This document shows positions 1-5,245 of a stretch of 5,526 bases of DNA, in pieces. The number at the start of each line of letters is the position of its first letter. Position 1 is the stretch's first letter. The stretch is from Moraxellaceae bacterium (GTDB lineage Bacteria > Pseudomonadota > Gammaproteobacteria > Pseudomonadales > Moraxellaceae): the NCBI GenBank assembly GCA_021156385.1, contig JAJNDL010000111.1:1-5526 (forward strand). Reading direction: 5' to 3'. A program made the position numbers and the translations under genes. The notes beneath the pieces were generated by a model. It made no database searches and was not told where the DNA came from. It saw only the letters and a program-made list of their open reading frames with translations.

Positions 1-40
1 GTGGCCGTGCCCGCGGCGCGGCGTCTCACGGGACGACATC

Positions 41-421
41 ATGCTGCGACTCATCCTGCGGCTGCAGGCGCTCTACTACTTCCTGACCGGCCTCTGGCCG
101 TTGCTGCACCTGGCGAGCTTCGAGGCCATGGCCGGGCCCATTGCGGACGACTGGCTCGCGCACGCCGTCGGCCTGCTGGGGCTGGTGATCGCCACCGCGC
201 TCTGGCTGGGCACGCGGCACCGCCAGGTGCCCCCGGACAAGGCCATCGTCGCGCTCGGCGCGCTCTCGGCCCTGGCCATCGCCGCCATCGAGCTGTTTTA
301 CGGGTTGAGCGGGCGGCTCTCCGGCCTCTATCTCGCGGACGCAGCCTTCGAGATCGCGCTGGTGATCGCGATGGGGCTGGCGCTCACCATCGGCTGGTCG
401 CGCCAGCGCCCGGGTTTCTGA
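41..421 (+). CDS. Four-helix integral membrane protein, function unknown
   Basis: This 126-residue protein is almost entirely hydrophobic and shows four likely membrane helices, near residues 8-27, 38-57, 67-87 and 99-119. A charged, proline-containing loop (RHRQVPPDK, about 59-67) separates the two halves. Conserved-looking landmarks are 'LYYFLTGLWPLLHL' in helix 1, 'GPIADDWL' after it, and 'LYLADAAFE' leading into helix 4. These resemble a widespread family of small uncharacterised bacterial membrane proteins that I recall without a domain name. The ATG at 41 is preceded by a modest GGGA (30-33) seven bases upstream. The frame stays open to the window edge, so a longer N-terminus cannot be excluded, but the protein sequence starts sensibly here. 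It ends before a strong terminator (479-528), so it is probably the last gene of a unit beginning outside the window. No enzymatic motif is visible and I assign no function. Confidence 0.82.
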   Translation: MLRLILRLQALYYFLTGLWPLLHLASFEAMAGPIADDWLAHAVGLLGLVIATALWLGTRHRQVPPDKAIVALGALSALAIAAIELFYGLSGRLSGLYLADAAFEIALVIAMGLALTIGWSRQRPGF

Positions 422-478
422 AGCACCCGGCAGCACGTCGCGGCATGGCCTGCGCCGCCGGGGGGATGCGCCGTGGTG

Positions 479-528
479 GCGGGCGGAGCGGCAGGGCACG
501 GGCCAGCGCTGCCGCTCCGCCCGCTTTT
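479..528 (+). terminator. Intrinsic (rho-independent) terminator with perfect 16-bp stem
   Basis: GCGGGCGGAGCGGCAG at 479-494 is the exact reverse complement of CTGCCGCTCCGCCCGC at 509-524. The loop is 14 nt (495-508), and TTTT follows at 525-528. It lies 57 nt past the stop codon of the gene ending at 421, as expected for its terminator. On the minus strand the hairpin is not followed by a T run, so it would terminate the convergent gene (551-1393) only weakly, if at all. The rest of the 422-550 gap holds nothing else that I can support. Confidence 0.88.
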
Positions 529-550
529 CCGCTGCCCCGGCAACAGGCCG

Positions 551-1393
551 TCAGCGTTGCGCCAGCCAGCGCGCGAAATGCGCGTGCTCGGTGCGCAGCA
601 TCCAGCGGTTGAGGTCGCGCGGCATGATTTTCAGCTCCTCGAAGCGCGGCGTGCGCTGTCGCGGCAGGGGTTCGAACTCCGGTGTCATGGTGAATTCGCG
701 CAGGCCGGCCTGGGCCGTGGCCTGCCAGCACAGCGCCCACCAGCGCTGGTGGGCGAGCAGCGCCGCGGCATGCTCGGGGGCGGCGGGATGCGCCACCTGC
801 GTGCCCTGCGCATTGCCGATGCGCGCATGCAGGTGGCGGACGCGCGGCGCGATTTCTTCCAGCACTTCCTGCTCGCTGTCGACGAGGCGCTCGCAGACCA
901 CGCACCAGTGGCTGAAGTCGCCGGTCAGGTGCAGCTCCGGCAGCGCGCGCACGAGTTCGCGCGTGATCCAGGGCGTGAACAGGCTGCGGCCGCGGCAGGT
1001 CTCGAAGCTGATCGGGATGCCGAGCTGGCGCGCGCGCTCGATGAGCAGGCCGAGGAAATCGCGCGACTGCGCCAGCGGCCAGGCATCGCAGCCGGCGAGG
1101 CAGTTGATGCGCAGCGGCGCCAGCTCGGCGGCGACTTCGAGCTGGCGGATGAAATCGTCGTGGTGCTGCGCCGGCGTGGCGCGGCGGTCGGGCAGGCGGC
1201 CGCCGCCCGTGGCGATCTCGGCGATGAAATCGCAGTCGAAGTCGGCGAGCGCGTCGCGCAGGGACTGGCGGGTGGACGGGTCGAGCGGCACGTCGGCCTC
1301 GAGGCCGTCGTAGCCGTCGGCACGCGCCTCGGCGGCGAATTCGGTATAGCTGGTGTCGAGTCCGTGGCAGGCGCGAAAGAATCGTAGTTGCAT
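551..1393 (-). CDS. Sugar phosphate isomerase/epimerase family protein (xylose isomerase-like TIM barrel)
   Basis: The 280-residue product has the repeating strand/helix pattern of an AP-endonuclease-2/xylose-isomerase-like TIM barrel, and its length is typical of the family. Strand-end motifs appear in order: GLEADVPL (30-37), FIAEIATGG (56-64), INCLAGCDAWP (96-106), ISFETCRGR (128-136), LTGDFSHW (156-163), RHLHARIG (186-193) and TMTPEFEP (235-242). By family analogy the divalent metal ligands would be Glu131, Asp159 (with His162 nearby), His189 and Glu239, so the active site looks intact. The reaction is probably isomerisation or epimerisation of a sugar or related polyol in the cytosol, but the substrate cannot be read from the sequence. 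An in-frame ATG 40 codons upstream (1511-1513) exists. The start at 1393 is preferred because GGAGG lies 8 nt before it and the first strand (MQLRFFRACHG) begins there. The gene is divergent from the lipid cluster and convergent with the membrane-protein gene on its other side. Confidence 0.9.
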   Translation of the reverse strand: MQLRFFRACHGLDTSYTEFAAEARADGYDGLEADVPLDPSTRQSLRDALADFDCDFIAEIATGGGRLPDRRATPAQHHDDFIRQLEVAAELAPLRINCLAGCDAWPLAQSRDFLGLLIERARQLGIPISFETCRGRSLFTPWITRELVRALPELHLTGDFSHWCVVCERLVDSEQEVLEEIAPRVRHLHARIGNAQGTQVAHPAAPEHAAALLAHQRWWALCWQATAQAGLREFTMTPEFEPLPRQRTPRFEELKIMPRDLNRWMLRTEHAHFARWLAQR

Positions 1394-1401
1394 GCTGCCG
1401 T

Positions 1402-1406
1402 CCTCC
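1402..1406 (-). promoter_or_regulatory. Ribosome binding site fixing the TIM-barrel gene start
   Basis: On the minus strand the sequence reads GGAGG, then an 8-nt spacer (ACGGCAGC), then ATG at 1393-1391. This is a near-consensus Shine-Dalgarno at normal spacing, and it decides in favour of the 280-residue form over the 320-residue reading. Confidence 0.85.
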
Positions 1407-1466
1407 GTATCGTGGCCTGTAGCCGCGCGCCTGCCGTGGCGGAAGCGCGGCGGGCGAATCGGGAAG

Positions 1467-1492
1467 GAGGTGACGCGCTGCGGCGTCACTTC
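1467..1492. repeat. Inverted repeat in the divergent control region
   Basis: GTGACGC (1470-1476) and GCGTCAC (1483-1489) are perfect inverse copies around a 6-nt centre. Allowing one G-T wobble, the symmetry extends to ten positions per arm (1467-1476 and 1483-1492). It lies 74-99 nt upstream of the TIM-barrel gene start. That fits either an operator for a dimeric regulator or a hairpin in the leader of that gene's mRNA. No regulator gene is in view to help decide. Confidence 0.45.
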
Positions 1493-1589
1493 ATCCGGGA
1501 TTCTTGCCGGCAATGCGGCGGACGGGAATCGGTCGGCGGTATCAACGCGGCGCGCGGGGCGCCGGCCCGTGCAGTTGGTACCGGGCAGG

Positions 1590-1618
1590 ATTACAGATGC
1601 GGCGCGAGCAGTTATGCT
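1590..1618 (+). promoter_or_regulatory. Putative sigma70-type promoter for the lipid cluster
   Basis: ATTACA at 1590-1595 (4 of 6 matches to TTGACA) and TATGCT at 1613-1618 (4 of 6 to TATAAT) are separated by 17 nt, the optimal spacing. This predicts a start of transcription near 1625 and a leader of about 53 nt ahead of the ATG at 1678. It is the best rightward candidate in the divergent region, but it is a prediction from sequence alone in GC-rich DNA. Confidence 0.45.
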
Positions 1619-1620
1619 CG
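1605..1620. repeat. Perfect 6-bp inverted repeat overlapping the putative -10 box
   Basis: CGAGCA (1605-1610) and TGCTCG (1615-1620) are exact inverse copies around GTTA. The dyad covers the whole proposed -10 hexamer (1613-1618). A protein bound here would block promoter opening, so it is a candidate operator. A short dyad can also arise by chance in DNA of this composition. Confidence 0.35.
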
Positions 1621-1642
1621 GCCCGGAACGAAGACAACAACA

Positions 1643-1662
1643 CGGCGCGCCTTGACGCGCCG
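1643..1662 (+). repeat. Leader hairpin directly upstream of the cluster's first ribosome binding site
   Basis: CGGCGCG (1643-1649) pairs with CGCGCCG (1656-1662) around the 6-nt loop CCTTGA, an all-GC 7-bp stem. The Shine-Dalgarno AGGGAG (1666-1671) starts four nucleotides later. No T run follows, so it is not a terminator. It would lie in the mRNA leader if transcription starts near 1625, where it could influence ribosome access or mRNA stability. Confidence 0.4.
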
Positions 1663-1677
1663 GACAGGGAGCAGGGC

Positions 1678-2094
1678 ATGGGGGTGCTGCTGGCGCAGCT
1701 GCCGGCCGCGGCAGCGGCGTTCGTGATGTGGGGTGCCTGGGCGTACTGGATCAACCGCGCGCACGGACATTTCGCCGGTCTCGTGGCCGGCGTCGCGCAG
1801 GGCGCGGCCAGCTTCACCATCACGCTGATCATGGCGGCGGCGGTCACCGCGCTGTCGCGGCGCCTGGCCGGCCGGCGCGGGCAGTTCCTGCTGCCGCCCT
1901 TCCTCACCGTCGGCTGCACCACCTCCGCGCTCTACACGCTGCACCATCTCGCCGGCACGCCGAACATCCTCGCCACCATTGCGACGCCGTCCTCGGTCGC
2001 GCTCGCCTATTGCCTCTGGCTCAACTTCCGCCTGTCGCGCCCGACGGCGGCCGCTGCGCTTTCCGCTCCGGGAGAATCCCATGGACACCGCTGA
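1678..2094 (+). CDS. Small four-helix membrane protein opening the phospholipid gene cluster, function unknown
   Basis: The product has 138 residues with likely membrane segments near 4-25, 33-59, 70-92 and 95-117, then a short polar tail rich in Ala, Ser and Gly. Notable stretches are 'AYWINRAHGHFAGLVAGVAQG' region residues at 22-42, an Arg-rich loop (RRLAGRR, 61-67) and LYTLHHLAGTP (85-95). I recall similar uncharacterised small membrane proteins but no named domain. The start at 1678 is chosen because AGGGAG (1666-1671) precedes it by 6 nt and the hydrophobic protein begins there. In-frame upstream ATGs at 1504 and 1597 would add a charged, non-conserved-looking extension. The last 14 nt overlap the start of the phosphatidyltransferase gene, so the two are very likely co-transcribed and translationally coupled. 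That context suggests a membrane partner, channel or stabiliser in lipid synthesis, but this is inference from position only. Confidence 0.85.
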   Translation: MGVLLAQLPAAAAAFVMWGAWAYWINRAHGHFAGLVAGVAQGAASFTITLIMAAAVTALSRRLAGRRGQFLLPPFLTVGCTTSALYTLHHLAGTPNILATIATPSSVALAYCLWLNFRLSRPTAAAALSAPGESHGHR

Positions 2095-2746
2095 TCCGCT
2101 CGCCAACCGCCGCCCGCTCAAGACCCGCAGCCATGGCCTCGCCATCGCCGCGGCACGCTGGCTGACGCAGCGCAACATCTCGCCCAACCAGATCTCGATG
2201 CTGAGCATCCTGTTCGCAGCCATCGCCGGTGCCGCCTTCGCGTGGCGGCCGCAGCTCGGCGGCGGCGCGGAAGCCGTGGCGCTGCTCGTGGCCGCCTTCG
2301 GCATCCAGCTGCGCCTGCTCTGCAACCTGCTCGACGGCATGGTGGCGGTGGAGGGCGGCAAGAAGACGCCGGCCGGCGAGCTCTTCAACGACATGCCGGA
2401 CCGCCTCGCCGACGTCTTCATCATTCTCGGCGCCGGCTACTCGGCACCGGGCCTGCCGGTCGTGGAGCTGCTCGGCTGGTGGGCGGTGGTGCTGGCGGTG
2501 CTCACCGCCTACGTGCGCGTGCTCGGCGTGTCCGTCGGCGCCGGCGCGGATTTCCGCGGCCCCATGGCCAAGCAGCACCGCATGGCGCTGCTCACCGTGA
2601 CGGCGCTGCTCTCGCTGGCCGAGCCGACGTTCATGCTCGACGGCCAGCTCATGGCGGTCGGCCTGGCCATCATGGTCGCCGGCTGCGTGGTGACGCTGTA
2701 CCGGCGCACGCTGCGCATCTACCGCTGCCTGCAGCCCGCGGCCTGA
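2081..2746 (+). CDS. CDP-alcohol phosphatidyltransferase family membrane enzyme (YnbA-like), variant active-site motif
   Basis: This 221-residue integral membrane protein belongs to the CDP-alcohol phosphatidyltransferase family, which transfers a phosphatidyl group from CDP-diacylglycerol to an alcohol and releases CMP. The N-terminal NISPNQIS (32-39) matches the usual cytosolic entry to helix 1. The signature lies at 82-107: Asn82-x2-Asp85-Gly86-x2-Ala89-Val90-x8-Gly99-x3-Asn103-x3-Asp107, where the canonical form is D-x2-D-G-x2-A-R-x8-G-x3-D-x3-D. The first and third aspartates are therefore Asn, and Arg is Val. Asp85 and Asp107 remain, with Asp104 next to the changed site. As I recall it, E. 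coli YnbA has Asn at the same two positions, suggesting a subfamily rather than a dead enzyme. Further hydrophobic segments follow to about 205. The ATG has GGGAG (2070-2074) six nt upstream and overlaps the preceding gene by 14 nt. A CDP-diacylglycerol synthase follows, which would supply the donor. The acceptor alcohol is unknown. Confidence 0.9.
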   Translation: MDTADPLANRRPLKTRSHGLAIAAARWLTQRNISPNQISMLSILFAAIAGAAFAWRPQLGGGAEAVALLVAAFGIQLRLLCNLLDGMVAVEGGKKTPAGELFNDMPDRLADVFIILGAGYSAPGLPVVELLGWWAVVLAVLTAYVRVLGVSVGAGADFRGPMAKQHRMALLTVTALLSLAEPTFMLDGQLMAVGLAIMVAGCVVTLYRRTLRIYRCLQPAA

Positions 2747-2781
2747 GCGCCGTACCGACTTTCGAACACAAGGGATTTGAC

Positions 2782-3723
<942 letters not shown>

Positions 3724-3724
3724 G

Positions 3725-4387
3725 ATGGTCGCGAAGTTCCTCAAGCTGCTGTTCTTCGGGCTGATCGTGCGGCCCGTGGTGCTGGTCGTGCTCGGGCTCA
3801 ACGTGGTGAACCGCCACAAGCTGCCGCTGCGCGGCCCGGCCATCATCGCCGCGAACCACAACAGCCATCTCGACACCATGGTGCTGATGTCGCTCATGCC
3901 GCTGCGCCTGCTGCCGAAGGTGCGCCCGGTGGCGGCGGCCGACTACTTCCTCAGCAACGGCCTGCTGGCGTGGTTCTCGCTCAACGTGATCGGCATCATC
4001 CCGCTGACGCGCACGCCGGGCGCGGACAAGGCGCAGCTCTTTGCCGGCTGCCACGAGGCGCTGGCGGCCGGGCACATCCTCATCCTCTTTCCCGAAGGCA
4101 GCCGCGGCGAGCCGGAGAAGATGCAGCCGCTGAAAAAGGGTCTGTTCCATCTCGCGCAGCCCTATCCGGGCCTGCGCATCGTGCCGGTGGTGATGCACGG
4201 CCTCGGCAAGGCCATGCCCAAGGGCGATCCCGTGCTGGTGCCGTTCAACTGCGACGTGGTGGCGGGCGACGACGTGCCGGCAACCGGCGACGCCGACGCT
4301 TTCATCGCGCGCCTGGGTCAGGCATTCGCGCAGCAGTTGCAGCTCTGCCTCACGCGCACGCAGCTGGACGACGAGCCGCTGCCCTGA
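3725..4387 (+). CDS. 1-acyl-sn-glycerol-3-phosphate acyltransferase family protein (PlsC/LPLAT)
   Basis: Members of this family acylate lysophosphatidate, or other lyso-lipids, at the cytosolic membrane face. The 220-residue length is normal. A hydrophobic N-terminus (5-26) would anchor the protein. Motif I is NHNSHLD (44-50), giving the catalytic His45-x4-Asp50 pair. Motif II is GIIPLTRTPG (90-99), with Arg96 likely contacting phosphate. Motif III is FPEGSRG (122-128). Motif IV is IVPVVMHG (152-159). All catalytic residues are present, so the enzyme looks active. The ATG follows the cytidylyltransferase stop by 1 nt with only a weak upstream ribosome site, so translation probably depends on coupling. 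In this setting it would supply phosphatidate to the cytidylyltransferase, or remodel the final lipid. The exact acyl donor and acceptor cannot be told from the sequence. The next gene, on the opposite strand, ends 28 nt away, and I see no good terminator between them. Confidence 0.93.
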   Translation: MVAKFLKLLFFGLIVRPVVLVVLGLNVVNRHKLPLRGPAIIAANHNSHLDTMVLMSLMPLRLLPKVRPVAAADYFLSNGLLAWFSLNVIGIIPLTRTPGADKAQLFAGCHEALAAGHILILFPEGSRGEPEKMQPLKKGLFHLAQPYPGLRIVPVVMHGLGKAMPKGDPVLVPFNCDVVAGDDVPATGDADAFIARLGQAFAQQLQLCLTRTQLDDEPLP

Positions 4388-4415
4388 GCGTGACGCAGGT
4401 GCGGGAACACGTGCT

Positions 4416-4802
4416 TCAGCGGTTGGGCCGGGCCTCGTGTTTTCGGCGTCGCGCTGCTGGCTGCGCCGCGGTTTCGGGGCGGTGTGATGCCGGCTGCGTC
4501 GCCCACCACTCCCGGTACGGCGTGTTGTGCACGAGGTGGCGGTTGTAGTCCGGCGCGCCGTCGTTCCACCATGCGGGGCCGCGTTCGCCGAGCGCGACTT
4601 TCGCCGCCTGCACATCGGCGCGCGCGGCGCGCAGGGCGGCGGCGTCATCGTCCGCCAGGGCCTGGCGCACGGCGCGGCGCGCCCGCATCAGCGCCTTCAC
4701 GAGGTGCTCGCGCTCGGTCGGCGGCAGTGACGGATCGCTGCAGCGCCACAGGCGGCCGCGCACCACGAAGTAACGGCCGTCGGGCGTCACGGGATATTGC
4801 AT
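4416..4802 (-). CDS. Small conserved cytosolic protein of unknown function
   Basis: The 128-residue product has no membrane segment or signal peptide. It opens with YPVTPDGRYFVVRGRLWRC (3-21), continues with a Leu/Ala/Arg-rich helical region (about 30-72, including KALMRARRAVRQALA), and then an aromatic, Gly-rich block: ALGERGPAWWNDGAPDYNR (70-88) and NTPYREWW (93-100). The last 28 or so residues are Ala/Pro/Arg-rich and look disordered. I recall close relatives of this layout as uncharacterised proteins in many proteobacteria, but no domain name or function. The start at 4802 is preferred over the longer open frame to 5015 because AGGAG (4810-4814) sits 7 nt before it, and the extension would run through the start region of the divergent exported-protein gene. 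It is convergent with the acyltransferase gene, and only 70 nt separate its start from that of its rightward neighbour. Confidence 0.85.
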   Translation of the reverse strand: MQYPVTPDGRYFVVRGRLWRCSDPSLPPTEREHLVKALMRARRAVRQALADDDAAALRAARADVQAAKVALGERGPAWWNDGAPDYNRHLVHNTPYREWWATQPASHRPETAAQPAARRRKHEARPNR

Positions 4803-4809
4803 GGGGTCA

Positions 4810-4814
4810 CTCCT
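4810..4814 (-). promoter_or_regulatory. Ribosome binding site fixing the start of the small conserved gene
   Basis: On the minus strand AGGAG is followed by a 7-nt spacer (TGACCCC) and ATG at 4802-4800. It selects the 128-residue product over a longer in-frame reading. Confidence 0.8.
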
Positions 4815-4872
4815 GCTGCTTGTATCGCGGCATGTCCCGGGCGCCAGTGCCGCCCTTCCGGAGATCCTGCAA

Positions 4873-5244
4873 ATGAAGCCCATCTTTCTTGTCCTTGCCG
4901 TGTTTTTTGCCGCAGGCAATGTCGCTTCCGCCGGCGAGCTGAGCCCGGCGGGCAGGGCCGAGGTCGCGCATCTCTTCGCGCACCTGCAGCAGTCCGGCTG
5001 CCAGTTCAACCGCAACGGCAGCTGGTACGCGGCCGGCGAGGCCGTCGCGCACCTGCAGAAGAAGTTCGACTACCTGCAGAAAAAGAAGCTGGTGGCCTCG
5101 GCCGAGGACTTCATCGCGCGCGCCGCCAGCGAAAGCAGCGTGAGCGGCAAGCCGTACCTCGTGAAATGCGGTGCGACGGCGGCCGTGCCGAGCGGCGCCT
5201 GGTTCCGCGCGGCACTCGAAAAATACCGGCAAGCGGCACGCTGA
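4873..5244 (+). CDS. Exported DUF5329-like protein
   Basis: The 123-residue precursor begins with a clear Sec signal peptide: Lys2, a hydrophobic core (4-13) and a probable cleavage site after Ala-Ser-Ala at residue 20, leaving about 103 residues. The mature part matches my recollection of the DUF5329 family: an N-terminal helix (SPAGRAEVAHLFAHLQQSG), then SGCQFNRNGSWY (41-52), HLQKKFDYL (60-68), EDFIARAASESSVSGKPY (78-95) and VKCG (97-100), ending near KYR. Cys43 and Cys99 are the only cysteines of the mature protein and probably form a periplasmic disulfide. Asn47, Gly49, Ser50 and the ASESSxSGKPY block look like the conserved core. The molecular role of the family is not known to me. The ATG at 4873 has GGAGA (4860-4864) eight nt upstream. 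An in-frame ATG at 4801 is rejected because the signal peptide starts at 4873. The next gene begins after 1 nt, so the two are probably coupled. Confidence 0.87.
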   Translation: MKPIFLVLAVFFAAGNVASAGELSPAGRAEVAHLFAHLQQSGCQFNRNGSWYAAGEAVAHLQKKFDYLQKKKLVASAEDFIARAASESSVSGKPYLVKCGATAAVPSGAWFRAALEKYRQAAR

Positions 5245-5245
5245 C

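Larger units (their letters stand above)
1394..1677. other. Divergent intergenic control region, no gene seen
   Basis: These 284 nt separate the leftward TIM-barrel gene from the rightward lipid cluster, so they should carry promoters for both. Seen in it are a sigma70-like promoter for the rightward cluster (1590-1618), inverted repeats at 1467-1492, 1605-1620 and 1643-1662, and a perfect 10-nt palindrome TTGCCGGCAA at 1504-1513. I found no convincing promoter for the leftward gene and no reading frame with both a Shine-Dalgarno site and a protein-like product. Confidence 0.7.

Noticed and set aside
1..40. 3' end of an upstream gene at the left edge
   Set aside because: All three plus frames are open for at least part of these 40 nt and none shows a recognisable protein end, so nothing can be assigned.
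473..1387. Plus-strand open frame of 304 codons opposite the TIM-barrel gene
   Set aside because: It is Ala/Arg/Glu-rich low-complexity sequence without recognisable motifs. The minus strand has a complete metal-site pattern and a strong ribosome site.
1464..1473. AAGGAGGTGA, a perfect anti-anti-Shine-Dalgarno match on the plus strand
   Set aside because: No ATG, GTG or TTG lies at usable spacing downstream with a sensible reading frame, so it does not mark a gene. Part of it belongs to the inverted repeat at 1467-1492.
1394..1513. 40-codon N-terminal extension of the TIM-barrel protein starting at 1513
   Set aside because: The extension is Arg/Pro-rich and runs across the GGAGG site that serves the start at 1393. 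The first barrel strand begins right after the internal Met.
4403..4444. Possible hairpin AACACG...CGTGTT with a T run after the acyltransferase gene
   Set aside because: The stem is only 6 bp with a 24-nt loop, the T run is part of the stem, and it extends into the 3' end of the opposite gene. It is too weak to call a terminator.
4803..5015. 71-codon N-terminal extension of the leftward small gene
   Set aside because: It would overlap the signal-peptide coding region of the divergent gene and bypass the AGGAG at 4810-4814. Its translation is Cys/Arg-rich and not protein-like.
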